Assembly: GCF_004193775.1 (NCBI RefSeq)
Contig: NC_041002.1
Coordinates: 15,328,113-15,392,112, forward strand
Direction: 5' to 3'
DNA length: 64,000 nt
Source: Glycine soja
Taxonomy: Eukaryota; Streptophyta; Magnoliopsida; Fabales; Fabaceae
Position 1 is the first letter of the stretch. Every line of letters starts with the position of its first letter. The translations under genes were made by a program, and so were the position numbers. Below are positions 1-11,792 of the stretch, in pieces. The notes under the pieces were generated by a model. The model searched no databases, was not told the origin of the DNA, and was given only the letters and a program-made list of their open reading frames with translations.

Positions 1-1271
1 ACTCATGGCAGCTAAGCTCAAATCCTTATGGCAATGTCAGTGCTAAGGGATCCATCATTTGCTAAGCGCATGCTCCTCTGTACTCAAAGATGCATCGTTT
101 TAGCTAAGCCGGCCAGAGCCTGGCTTAGCGAGAGTTGCAGGTTTTTTTATCTGCAGACCTCGCTCAGTGGTCCTTTTTGCCCGCTAAGCCGAGATGCTTG
201 TTCAAAAAAAAAACCTAAGTTTGAATTTCAAATGTCGGCTTAGCGCATCTACCTCTTAGCGAGAAGCCCGAAAACTGCTTAAGTGAGTGTAATGGAAGTT
301 ACACTCACAATTGCCATAATTTCAAAGCTTCTTCTCTGCATTCTCTCTCTCCAGAAATTCACGCATTTTGAATCTATGCTTCCCTTTCGTATTTTTTGTT
401 TCCAAGCAATAACCATTCACCATCCAAGTAAGTTCCTTGTTTTTTATTCTCTTTTACTTGTCTAAACTTTAGGGTAGAAGACTTTACTTGTAGTTTTAGA
501 TTTTTAGGGTTTTAATGTTTTGTTAGAATTAGTTTAAAATTAGGACTATATGTACGTTTATACATTATAGAATATGTTGCACACATTGCATGTTTGATAT
601 GCCTTTTAGAGGTTTAAAAAGTGCAAGGAAAATGAACTGCGTTTTCTGCATTTTCTGGAAAACGCGATGAACTCGCTAAGTGAGAACATGCGCTAAGCAA
701 GTTCATCAGTATTCATTGAATACATGCATTTTTGGACAAACTCGCTAAGCGCGCCTACCGCGCTAAGCGAGTTAATCTTTTGAGGATGAACACTCATCCT
801 CTTGCTAAACTACCTGTGGCTAAGTGAGGCTGAATCGCTAAGCCCAGGTAACTTACACAAATTTTTTGTTGATAACCGTGCGCTAAGCTGGGTTTTCCTG
901 AGCCAAGCGCGATTCGTTGCGGCATCCGCTGAGCTAAGTGAGCCTCGCTCGCTAAGCTCCCAATACTTAGTGAAATTTTTTAATAGTTGGTGCCGCTAAG
1001 TGCAGCCTTTGAGGAGCTTAGCGCATATCCTTGCGGCAGATGTTCAGCTTAGCGAGCACTTGCCAGCTAAGCCAATTATGAAGAAGCTGTAGTTCTGCAA
1101 CATCCGCTAAGCAGCTTGACCTGTCGCTAAGCGGACGTGTCTATTTTGTGAAGATGAGCTTAGCAGACCATGTCTCGCTAAGCCGCCAGTGCCTTTTTCA
1201 GTTTTATTTTTCATTTTTTGAAATTTGAATAACCTGTGTCCTGGTTAATTGTTTGGTTTCTTTATTTGCAG
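1..1271 (+). repeat. GCTAAGC-rich spacer of Athila-like element A
   Basis: This stretch carries no credible coding sequence. It is crowded with the short motif GCTAAGC(G) and its reverse GCTTAGC at irregular spacing. It aligns by eye, with many substitutions, to 44421-45744, where the same kind of spacer precedes the same accessory ORF. It contains inverted pairs of the motif, the clearest at 739-773 (15-nt arms, 5-nt loop, one A-A mismatch). It ends in a pyrimidine-rich tract and TTTGCAG directly before the accessory ORF start, which looks like a 3' splice site. The window edge cuts the element on the left. Confidence 0.75.
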
Positions 1272-2744
1272 ATGGCTTCTAGGAAACGTAAAAGTTTTGG
1301 TTTAAGACCCACAGTGCAATATGACACAAGGAGATTCTCTTCCTTAGATGCTTGGACCCGATACACAGATAATGTCATGGGGAGAAACATTTTACCAGAG
1401 AGGAAAGTAGAGATACATCACACTGAGCTAGATGAGTTTAAGGCTGAAGTGGAGAGGCGTAATTTCCATAAATGCCTCACCAATTTAGTCGATGGGAGCA
1501 TAGACCTGGCTTTGGTGAAAGATTTCTATGCAAATTTATATAGTTTTGAGGACTATCCACCAAAGAAGTCCAGAGTCAGAGGTCATTTGGTGAAAATTGA
1601 TGTTGGCAGTATTAACACATTCTTTGAGACACCTGTGGTATTAGCCGAGGGGGAGACCTTACCCGCATACTCCAGATACTACAGGTTGCCTACAAACTAC
1701 AGAGAGATAGAGGTTGCCTTATGCATACCTGGCGGAGGGTTCATCTTGAACTCTTAGGGCCATCCTGGGAAGATTCTCAAGAAGGATCTGACTACACTAG
1801 CTCGGGTGTGGAGTGTCCTCTCATACTACAACTTGGCCGCCACATCACACACTTCTGACTTGACAGTGGATAGAGCTAGGCTGATCTTTGGCCTAGTCTC
1901 TTGCATGGATATGAACATAGGAGCGTTGATCTCTGGCCAGATGACCTCTATACCCCAATCTAACACTTCTAGACTTGGGTTTCCAGCTCTGATCACCGCA
2001 TTATGTAGAGCCAGAGGGGTTGTCTCTGATAGCCTCACTTTTGAGCGCCTAAGGCTGGTCATTAACTTGTCCTACATCAGGAAGAACTATTGGAACCCCG
2101 AGGATCTAACAATTTCTATCCGAGGGGTTATGAGGGCGAGGGCTAGGCTAGCTGAGCTCCCTTCCACGTCTGCGGCTCAAACTCCAACATCCACATCAGC
2201 AGCTCCTTCTGTCCCAGCCCAGACAGATTCTTAGCACTTTGAAGCCATGCTTCATAGCATTCATCAAGGACATATTATTCCATTACAGAGTTTACAGGTG
2301 GTGGAGCCTCCAGGATTTATCCCCTCAGTCGAACAGTTCAGAGAGATGGTAGCCTGGCCTGGGACTCAGCCTTCTCTTCATAGGGAAGATGAAGGTCCCA
2401 CTGCTAAGGTACCAACGCATATGGAGGATGAGTCCTTTGAGGCCACCATTCCAGAGCCATTTACTGCAGGGGAGGAGGCAGGTGACACACAGATGACACA
2501 GGTAGCTGCTGCCACTCTTGAGAGATCTCTTGAGGCCACTTCAGAGCCTCCCGCATCAGCAGTGGACCTACCTTCACCTCAGCATGCAACAGACCCTTCT
2601 ACTCCTGTCCTATAGATACCTGAGGACCAGACCGCACCAGTCCTGACTCTGGACACTTCTCCTCCAACTACTCTAGTGCTGCATTTGACAGATGAGAAGG
2701 ATGTACAGACACAAGACACTCAGGACCAATCACGGGAATTCTGA
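1272..2744 (+). pseudogene. Accessory ORF of element A (plant retrotransposon accessory protein, broken)
   Basis: One reading frame runs about 490 codons from the ATG after TTTGCAG to TGA, interrupted by three in-frame stops near 1755, 2232 and 2613. In the paralogue at 45745 these positions read GAG, CAG and CAG, so each stop is a point mutation here. The N-terminal half has an SRVRGHLVKID motif, an LTTLA..WSVLSY block, a TSHTSDL block and an LGFPALITALC block. These resemble, from memory, the domain annotated in databases as 'putative plant transposon protein' in legume repeats. The C-terminal third is rich in Pro, Thr, Ser and Glu and looks disordered. The role is unknown; it sits where Athila-type elements carry an extra 3' ORF, sometimes called env-like, but I see no signal peptide or membrane segment. 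Confidence 0.75.
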
Positions 2745-3925
2745 GTTCCTGATGATATTTTTTTTTTCTTTTTGGTTTATTATTATTATAATTATGGTTT
2801 CAGTACAATATTTATTTTATGTTTATATACACTGCTAGTTTTATGTATGGGTAGTTGGTTTGCTCATCTTGAAGCATATGGAACAATTTGACTTGACTTT
2901 GATGATATTGCAGTGAAACACTCTTATATTTTTGTGAAAATTGGTGTATGACTTGGTTTTGAATTGAATGCATGATTGTGATGAGCTTATGTTTTCTTTC
3001 ATGAGTTGAGAAAATGTGTATGTTAGACAAAGAAAGAACAAGAATGTGAACTTGCAATTAGAAATGTTAGTCAGTAGACAAATTGATTGAGAAAGAAAAG
3101 CTTGAACCATAACTCGGTGAGAGTGTGATCTTAAACTGTGAGTGAACAACTAGCTTTGAGTAATGATCTTTGCATCAATCTCTAAAATCTAGAATGAAAT
3201 GTATGAATGAGGACATGATGAAGGCCATGATTATGTATATACAAGCCTTTGACCACAAAGTTTATCTTGAATGATAATTGTATCCTTTGCACCCTCTTAT
3301 GAGCTTTCAAAATGGAACCCTTAACTTACATGATTATCTCCAGAAACCTTGCTTAGATTCTAGCAGAGCTTATGGTTCAAGGCAAATTTACCACAAATTT
3401 GCGGGAGTGGAGTTAATTGGGATGTAAAGATAGAGGTAAAAGCATCAGCACACACACAATAAATAAATTATGTTAAAAAAAAGCAATCAAAGAAAATGTA
3501 TGCTATTGTAATAAGGTAAAAAAAATATTTAAAGAGAAAGGCTAGTGAGTAAGATATTTATATTGAAAAGAATATTTGGTTAAGTCTAGGATGTATGCTC
3601 TCTTAGAATCTAAGCCTTTGAATCCTAGAAAAACCAATTATTTTTATAGCCAAGCCTCAATAAAAGCCTGTGAAAGTCCTTCGAATTCTGTTCATGCATT
3701 TCTGACTCGATGACATGAGATGAAGTTCAAAGATTAGACCTCTTGCTAGTTGTTATTAATAAATAGCTTAAACACTTGTGCTAGAGTGAAACAATAGTCG
3801 TGAGACTGTGGTTTAAGCTACTTTCCTTGATATCTGTCTTATGCCTAACTTCATCTAATTGTACAGGTTACATTTGATCCTCCTCTCTGAATAACTACAT
3901 ACCTTGTAACAGACAAGTGATGAAG
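2745..3925 (+). other. 3' untranslated region of element A
   Basis: Noncoding and AT-rich, this block aligns by eye with 47215-48412 downstream of the second accessory ORF. A purine-rich tract at about 3395-3408 (AAATTTGCGGGAG) corresponds to the cleaner AAATTTGGGGGAGGG of element E and may be a polypurine tract. The expected 3' LTR does not follow; homology to E fades near 3925. Confidence 0.6.
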
Positions 3926-4879
3926 GCACCAGTGTTACCATTGGGTCTGTTGATCCCACTAAAACTCAATGACATGGACTGATCCTGAAAGAATTTATAT
4001 AGCAAAGGCCACCCTTGGATTCAAAAGGAATCCTAAGGAGTCTGCATGAGCGACTAACATCAGATGTACCTTACTGTCACAATCGTCTTTGGGCATTTTC
4101 CATGAGCTCCTAGTCGAATGAGTTTTCTTCTCAAATGTGCAAGTGCGAACCTCGGGTTTTTCTTTCTTTTTATATATATTTTTTTCAACAATCACAAGCA
4201 TGTGCGGGCTCCACTCTAGAATCCCAACTTAAAAGCAAAATTAGTCATTCCTTGATCCACATGGGCTTTATTGAGCTTGTAACGTGGCCAGGGGTAAGAG
4301 GGCTATGAAAGAAAGGATTAGACATACTCGAAGAGTGTTTGAGGGTTATATTGAGTAAGAACCTTGAGAGTCTTGCTTGTACTTTTGTTCCTTTCAACTC
4401 TTGGGTTGGGCTCTACTCCTTTTTTCTTAGACATTAATCTTTCATTGCACTTTTGCACCTTTCTTGTAAAATCTAGAGATCTTTGTCTCATTTTTTTTCT
4501 TCACTCACCTTTGGAGGGTTTTATTTTCTTTTTTCTTTTCATTGTTGCCCAACTTCATGCATGTGTTGTTTCCATTGCTCTTCCCGCTTGTTTAGCGCAG
4601 GGTTTCTATTTTGCTTTTGCTTTTTTCTTTTGTTGTTTTTAGAAAACAAATATGCTTTGGCTCAGGGGGTAGCAAGGGATAAATTAGTGTTTGGGATGTT
4701 GAAACATGTCCATGTGTCATTTCAAATCTTAACTTAGATCCTTTTGTAGTTTGGATTTTGGGACAAAACCTTAATAACACGCCCCTTTAATCAAGGGTGC
4801 AAACATGACTTCAATTTATTTTATGTTCCCTTTTTACGCCTTTATGTCTTTTTGTGCCTTTTATATATTTTATCTTTTT
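3926..4879. other. Unassigned block between elements A and B
   Basis: No gene or family recognised. It starts where homology to element E ends and stops where homology to the Tat LTR of element B begins. Sequence is T-rich in the second half. Open stretches here are short and without recognisable motifs. It may be unique sequence, A's displaced 3' end, or part of a repeat not otherwise present in the window. Confidence 0.35.
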
Positions 4880-6313
4880 GTGGTCGACAAGGGTGTTCCC
4901 TTGCTCTTACGTATTCCTCAATTGTGGTAAGGAAATCAGACCTACGTAGTTCTTAGAGAACTAAACGTTGGTTAAATTATTTTTATCCTTTTTTGCAAGA
5001 TATATTTTGATTGAATAAAAGGTCATTTAAGGCGTTGTACCATTAAACGATCTTTCGATTCTTTTGAAAGGAGAGAAAACATTAAGGCATTGGATCATTA
5101 ATGATCTCTTGTTTTTTTTGAAAGAGGTGGCAAAGCTACGTGTTGATTTTAGGCTTTAGAAATCCATGTTTATCCAATAAAAGCGGAAAAGACCATTTCA
5201 AGGCGTTGGACCTTAAAAATGGCTTTTTAGGTGATGACTAAAGTTTGATTTATGAATTTATTTTAGCCTTAGTTTCACTTTGGTTATTAGTCAATTCGAT
5301 TAAGAAAGAAAAATCCCAAAGAAAAACGTCCGATTGATTTTTTTGATTATTTTATTAAAATATTTTTTTTATTATTATTATATTATTATTTTGCCTCTTT
5401 TTGGTTTTAAACGTGGTTACGGCATGACAGAACGGTCGGATTTCATTTTAACAGAAATTAAAAGATGTTACAATTCAAATGAATGGTGGAAATTTATTTT
5501 ATTTTTGATTAGGCGAGAAAACGACTTAAATAAATGACTAAAGCACTTCAAAAGGGGGTACGGAAAGTAAATGAAATAAAAATAAAAGCATGCGAAACAA
5601 GTGGGGACCACTAAGGATACATAGAATGAATTGAAAAGTTCAATTTCGGAAACTTATCGATTGAAGACCGAAGAACGACGAACGAAGAACGATGAAGAAC
5701 GGTGGAAAACCTTCACGAAATCGCCCACGGAAACGTCTCGAAAGCGTTAAGGAAGTGCCTCGGCTTGGATTTTCTTCACGGAAACAATTTTTCTCACTAA
5801 TTTTAAGTGATTCTTAGATACCAGGAAGGTTGAACATTTTTGTTCTGCCCTCCTCCCCCTATTTATAGGGGAAAAGAGGGTGGTGGTTGCCACCCAGCTC
5901 GCCCAGGCAAACTGGGTTGCTTCCACCAGAAGGCACTGCCTTCTGTTGGAAGATCCTGGAGGGCCCAAGTGGGCCTAATTGCTATTTGTACCCCCCCTGT
6001 TTACTAAATACACCCCTGCCCTTTTTTTGCTGATTCTTTTTCCATAACGTTACGGAACTTTACGAATTACGTAACGATACTTGTTTTCTTTCTGTAACGT
6101 CACGAAACCTTACGGATTACCCAATCATTCCTTCTTTGGCTTCTGGAATGTTACGGAACTTTACGGATTGCATATTAACACTTCCTTTCAACTCCCGACA
6201 TGTCGCGGAACTTCACAGATTGCCTAACAATGGGTGTCAAGTACCTCGAAGTGGTCAAGCAAGGGTCGCACCCCAACAAACTGATGATCCCCGGACGAAA
6301 TTAGGGTATGACA
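4880..6313 (-). mobile_element. 3' LTR of element B (5'-side truncated in + view)
   Basis: This aligns with the two LTRs of element F from about 26018 and 39745 onward. Shared landmarks are the CTACGTAGTTCT module near 4950, the AGAACGACGAACGAAG microsatellite near 5680, repeated TTACGGAA-type motifs near 6050-6220, and the end ...GGGTATGACA at 6313. Read on the minus strand the LTR begins TGTCATACCC. About 270 bp corresponding to the TGTCGCAAC end of the F LTRs are missing on the left. Confidence 0.8.
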
Positions 6314-6330
6314 ATTGCCCCTCTTTACTT
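6314..6330 (-). other. Polypurine tract of element B
   Basis: On the minus strand AAGTAAAGAGGGGCAAT lies directly before the LTR start TGTCATACC. The same tract precedes the LTR of element F at 27345-27361, which supports the orientation. Confidence 0.7.
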
Positions 6331-6510
6331 GTCTTTTATTGGAGATAAAAGGGAAATAAAGATAAGACACTAATTTCGTTCGAGCAGAACACCATTCGGC
6401 CGGTCAATCTCCCCGCCAGCGGTACCTGCAAAAATCTTGAAAATGATCAGCACCGAACGACCAACATCATCCTGATACTGCCAAATTGTTCCTCTCGGTT
6501 GACACAAGGT

Positions 6511-7018
6511 GCAGAATGACCATAATTTGTCTCTGCGTGCCATCGGACATGATTGTGTCTGAATGGCGAAAAGGTGTGCGGAATGACCATAATTTGTCTC
6601 TGCATGTCATCGGGCTCACCGCCTCTTGATGACAAAAAGGTGCAGAATGACCATAATTTGTCTCTATGTGCCATCAGACACGATTGTGTCTGAATGGCAA
6701 AAAGGTGTGCAGAATGACCATAATTTGTCTCCGCATGTCATCGGGCTCATCGCCTCTGGATGACAAAAGGGTGCAGAAGGACCATAATTTGTCTCTGCGT
6801 GCCATTGGACACGATTGTGTTTAAATGGCGAAAAGGTGTACGGAATGACCATAATTTGTCTCCACATGTCATCGGTCTCACCGTCTCTAGATGACAAAAG
6901 GGTGCAGAATGACCATAATTTGTCTCTGCGTGCCATCGGACATGATTGTCTCCGAATGGCGAAAAGGTGTGCGGAATGACCATAATTTGTCTCTGCATGC
7001 CACATGACCTCAGGGTCA
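6511..7018 (-). repeat. Dimeric tandem array in B 3' UTR (131-bp higher-order unit)
   Basis: Eight monomers, each starting near GCAGAATGACCATAATTTG, occur at 6511, 6578, 6642, 6709, 6773, 6840, 6904 and 6971. Spacing alternates 67 and 64 bp, so two monomer types alternate as a 131-bp higher-order unit repeated four times. Minus-strand open frames across it encode only the repeat and are not genes. Confidence 0.9.
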
Positions 7019-8279
7019 ATATGATAGAGATTGTGGGGCGGCCGACAAGAGCGATGCTCTTTCTCCTACGTATCCTCAATGAGGAACTCAGACCTACGTA
7101 GTTCTAGATAACCTGTGGGACTAAAATAGTTTCAGTGTTTTCTTCACTAAAATGCGAACATGCTTTAGTAAAGAGACAAAACTTCCAACTGATCAGCGCA
7201 ACATATGCTTTTTGGATGAAAAACAATGTGTCTACCAGGGAAGGAGAGTATGCTGATGAAATTTTTTCATAACCATAAATGAGATTTTGGACGTTAGCAT
7301 TTTGCTTCTAAATGACCATTTAGAAGAAACACTGGTCCAACAAAAATAGAAGAAAATCCCTCAAAGTGTATCAATCTCACACGGGTAAGTGTTTCATCCT
7401 AATTCCGAACCATAGATATGTCATGACTTGATTTTGCAAATCATTTCCTATCAAATCAAAGATTACATGCGTGATCATGGATCAATAGGACTTCTTCTTG
7501 GGAATTGGTTTTTCGGTGGGAAATTTGGCTTTGAGTGTTTTTGGCCATTTCCTTTTTTGTTTTTGTTTAGTGTGAGGCGAACAAGTCACCGACGCACAGG
7601 ATTTTGGGTTGGCAATCAAAGGGAGAGGACCACTTTAGGTCGTGTTTTCCTTTCTTTTTGTTTTACTTGGTGACAATTCTGTATTGTTCAGATATTGTCT
7701 GGTCCAAAGGCCTTTCTGCACATTTCTTTTTCTCCCGATGTTTGATCGGGAATTTTCTTTCCTTTTTTGCTTTCTCCCCCTCTTTTGATTGGGAATTTTC
7801 TTTCTTTGTTTTCTTCCGAGGGCAAGGATTGGAAAGTTGGGATTTCGGCTCAAGGCCTGTAGAACGGCTGGACATGACATATGTCAGGGTTTGGTTTGAC
7901 CAGTGGTTCAGGGATAAAAGGGATGTCCCACATTATTTCCATGACACACATGCAACAATGATGATTAGGAAATTTTACGCAAAACTGGTCATGCATGCAC
8001 CCATGTGGACACTCAAGCATCGAGTTTTCATGGCCATGTGACACTAGGGCTTAGGATTCATTTTCCCTATTTAAGTCAACCCAGTATTTCCAAAATATGT
8101 TCTTTTATCAATTCATGCATTCATCCGAGTCTATTTTGGGTATTCGGGAAAATTTTCACAGCATTCACTCTTTAGGTGTATTTACATTTTTTCCAAAAAC
8201 TGGTTACGATCAGTGAATTTTTTTTTTCAAAGAAAAGTTGGAAGTTATCTCCTTTCACAAGCATGTTGTTTTTTAGCTA
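7019..8279 (-). other. 3' noncoding region of element B
   Basis: No gene supported. A copy of the CTACGTAGTTCT module seen in the LTRs lies near 7070-7115. The stretch 7400-8200 aligns with 30980-31900 and more weakly with 28960-29900 in element F. Short T-rich repeats built on GGGAATTTTCTTTC lie at about 7745-7815. The open frames here are not conserved in frame in the homologous copies. Confidence 0.6.
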
Positions 8280-9510
8280 TTCTAGACCTCTTCGTAGAAA
8301 GCTTTTTCGAAGCCATTTCCTGCGAGGAGAAACATTTGGAAAGTTAATTTACAAGGAAGTGTCAATTTAAAGGCTGGCCAAGTAACAATGGCATACAACT
8401 GCTTCCAATACAAACATCAATTTAGGGCAAACGCACATACATACTTTTATGGTCATACATGCACGCGAGATGATCGGTTACCTAAAAAACATATTCATGC
8501 ATATTCAAAGCATTTTGCTACCCAAATTATATACATGCATTTTTTTTGCTAAACTTATACACATACATACTTGAAGTATTCCTGCTACCCAAAGATCATA
8601 TACACACATGTCTTTGCTAAATTTGTACACATGCATATTCAAAGAATCTTTGCTACAAAAGAAATTACATTTCATGCATATTCAAGTATCTCGCTACTCA
8701 AATTACATTTCAATTCAACAAGGTTTTTGGTGAGGTATCTTTTGCTATCTATATGAAACATACATATATCTTGTGAGGTATTTTGCCACCTAATCTACAT
8801 CTATGTGTGCATGATGAACAACATTCTCAAACATCTAGGTGTAAGGCAAACATCATGGTGCAGCCCAAAAAATCAGCCGCTGCCAAAAGGGAAATCCCTA
8901 TCACAATGCTTTCATTTTCATGCTTTCTTGCACTCAAAACCAAAGGCATGGATTCCTAGGCTCAAGTCCTTAATTTGGGCACTTATTCTAACCTCTACAT
9001 GCTGTCCATATACACACAAATCAGCCCCACAATCCAAAGTTCACAAAACCATGCCCAAATTTCATTGAGGCATTTCACCGAGCACTTGGTGGGCGCACTT
9101 TTGGGTGGCAATAACAATGGAATAGGGGCAATGTGGCTTGCCCCATTATTTCAGAACACAACCTAGGCCTAAGGCCATCCCCTACAACCCCCCAATTCAA
9201 AGAAACAAAGCACAAATTTACCCCAAATTGTCTCACGGATTTGGCCAAATTATATATCATTCAAAGCATAAAAGACATCAATGGAAAGCTAGAAATCAAA
9301 GGGTAGTGCACTTACTTGTATGGAGTGACCAAAAACACTAAGAATGGAAGCAAAAGCGCAAAAATGGTGGCCTAGGGGTGAAAATCCACAAATCCCGTGG
9401 GTGTTTGCGTTTTCTGAATGAGGGGGGGGGGGGGGGCAGAGTTTTGGGTGGAGAAAAACTCCCCCTCCCTCGTTTTTATGTTTCCAGGTGCAGGGGTGCT
9501 CGCCCAGGGT
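8280..9510 (-). repeat. Second copy of the accessory-ORF upstream spacer (tandem duplication in B)
   Basis: This segment aligns by eye with 10320-11640: shared landmarks include GAGGCATTTCAC near 9068 and 11178, GGAAGCAAAAGCGCAAAAAT near 9350 and 11462, and CTAGACCTCTTCGT near 8283 and 10320. At its left end the first dozen codons of the accessory ORF are still visible (ATG at 8316, minus strand), then homology stops. A unit of spacer plus accessory ORF was therefore duplicated and the downstream ORF copy was mostly lost. Confidence 0.7.
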
Positions 9511-10352
9511 GATCGGCGGTCGGATCACTTTACTGGGGGTGATGGGAACCCCGAATGACTGGCAGAGGCCCGTGATCAATGTCGGAAACCCAGGGCCCTG
9601 TTAGACTTATCCGGGTCTAGAGGGTGCTTCGTGGGTGGCATACCTACAAATAAATAGATGGCGTCAGCAATCACTTGGGCCACGTGGACGCTCATCCGTG
9701 TCAAGATGGCATACACCAACTGGCACTTAGGTAGAGGGAGATCAGAGTTATGATCGCTAGGCAAGGCATTGCTGAGCAGCAGTGTCATCCACGTCTAGGT
9801 CAAAGTGGTCATGCTGGTGTGCATGATCCGCACCCGCCTCCCTGCAGCGGTCCAAGCGAAATCCTGCCTCGGTGTGCATAACAGCTGGGCAATGGCCTTC
9901 TCGTCAAACCCATCGGCCCTGTTCCTCCTCTTGCTAAACTTACACTGTTGGCCTTCCTCCAGAACTAGCGGGTCACCCAGGAACTGGCTGAGGGCATCTG
10001 CGTCAAAGGGAATCCACTGACCCCTCACCCATGAACGCATGTCTCACACTCCCTCCTCTGTGGCCCAAGCATTAGCATAGAACTCCAGGACTATCTCAGG
10101 GTCAAACTTAGCCATGGGAGTCACCAGCGACGTCCAACGTCTACAAGCTATCTCCTCATGAAAGTCCGTATACTCATCCTCCCTGAGCTGGACACGCCTC
10201 TCTCTGTGGAACGACCATCCTTTGATGGCCTCGTAGCGCTATTGGTGCTTGACGCTCCGGAAACGATGACTATCAAACTCGGGGGTGGCACTGGACCCTT
10301 CCGCTGCAGCGTCTCTCCTAGACCTCTTCGTGGAGAGTTTCTTCAGAGGCAT
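9500..10352 (-). pseudogene. Accessory ORF of Tat-like element B (broken)
   Basis: The minus-strand frame starts at an ATG three bases after a TTTTGCAG acceptor-like site and runs about 280 codons with at least three in-frame stops and a frameshift near 9578. It shows, in order, an N-terminal Lys/Arg-rich segment, a WVRGQWIPFDADAL motif, MTTLT.TWMTLLLSNALPS, a V.VAQVIADAIY segment and LGF..LITGLCQSFGVPI. The order and spacing of VRG, TTL..W, SD/SDL and LGFP.LIT.LC match the accessory ORFs of the Athila-like elements at 1272 and 45745, so the families are probably homologous. The C-terminus runs into the duplicated spacer near 9510. Function is unknown. Confidence 0.65.
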
Positions 10353-11764
10353 TTCCTGCAAAATCATTTAGAAAGTTAGTTCAAGAAAAACTTAATCAAA
10401 ACGAAAGCTAGATCAAACCAAACAGCGTACCCTTTTTCCAACAAAGCATGAACATCCATATGAATTTTGAAAGGAATGCTTACACGTTAATATGCGGGTT
10501 CTCCTAGGATATTCCTATTTTCTCTTGAAGAACGACACCCTACAAGATGCACCTACTTTTTTGCAAATAAATTCCTTACGCTATGTGTCAAACCATCCAT
10601 ACATATTTTCCAAGGCTTTTGCTACCCACCTACCCCATTCTTTTTGTTATATGTTCACATTTCATTCACATACATGTTCATACATTTGAGAGGCAACTTC
10701 ATGTTATATTCGCACATGCTTACACTCATTTTGAAAACAAATTCATATCGCACCTTTCATTGGAAAAGTAATTTTTGTACTACTCATTCACATTCTTGAA
10801 AGGCAATTTCATATCATATGTTCCTACTTTGAGACGTATTTTCGTGCCATTTTCAACATATATACCCATTTGCAAAGCATTTAGCTACCTATTCAACATA
10901 CACATATACATGGTGAACAACATTTTCACACTATCTAGGTACAAGGAAAACATGGTGTAGCCCAAACCAAGTGCTAGCCAAAAGGGGAAACCTCACCAAC
11001 ATGCTCTCACTCATCATACCTTCTTGTACTTTCAACAAACAAAGGCTTAGCCCCCTAAGCCTAAGTCATGTTTTGGCATTTATCCTAGTTCTCGCAAGCT
11101 ATCTGTATCCAAAAAATGGTGATCATACATACACAAATCCAATCTAAAAGCCATCTTTACAAACTTAGGCAAAAATACCATTGAGGCATTTCACTGAGCA
11201 CTTGGTGGGCGCACTTTTGGGTACCAATAACAAGGGAATGGGGGCGATGTGGCTAGCCCTATCATTTCAGAATACAACTTAGGCCTAAGGCCATCCCCTA
11301 CAACCCCTCAATTCAAAGAAACAAAGCATAAATTTTCCGCAAATTGTCTCACGAAATTGGTCAAATTATGTACCATTTAAAGCATAAAAGGCATCAATGG
11401 AAAGCTAGAAACAAAAGGGTAGTGCACTTACTTGTATGGAGTGACCAAAAACACTAAGAATGGAAGCAAAAGCGCAAAAATGGTGGTCTAGGGGCGAAAA
11501 TCAGCAAATCTCGTGGGTGTTTGCATTTTTTGAATGAGGGAGGGGGTTTTTGGGTGGAGAGAAACTCCCCTCCCTCGTTTTTATGTTTCCAGGTGCAGGG
11601 GTGCTCGCCCAGGCGAGCTAACCCTGTATTTTTTTTTTGGGGAAGACACAGGTATGCACTCTCTATGGGTCGGTGTTTGCTTACTCGAACCCCCTTAGGG
11701 TAGATTAGGCATTCGACATTTACTTTCAAGACACAATAGTAATAATTACTGGGAATTTAAAGGA
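10353..11764 (-). other. Spacer upstream of the B accessory ORF
   Basis: Noncoding region between the post-pol hairpin and the accessory ORF. It ends, on the minus strand, in a TTTTGCAG splice-acceptor-like site. Repeated TGCTACC and CATACATAT-like runs occur between 10560 and 10900. The first part (10320-11640) is duplicated at 8280-9510. Confidence 0.55.
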
Positions 11765-11792
11765 TACTAGGCTGCCTCCCAGCTGCGCTTTC
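11765..11792 (-). other. Post-pol hairpin motif, element B
   Basis: On the minus strand AAAGCGCAG is followed by CTGGG-AGGCAG-CCTAG, a five-pair stem with one G-U pair and a six-base loop. Equivalent hairpins lie after the coding region in element F (32244-32279) and element E (43946-43980). Confidence 0.6.

Noticed and set aside
6447..7079. Long minus-strand frames encoding repeats such as ETNYGHSAP
   Set aside because: They are produced by the 131-bp tandem array; the period is not a multiple of three and the frames overlap each other.
7428..8044. Protein-coding frames on both strands (about 80-145 codons)
   Set aside because: Not conserved in frame in the homologous segments at 28960-29900 and 30980-31900; composition follows T-rich repeats.
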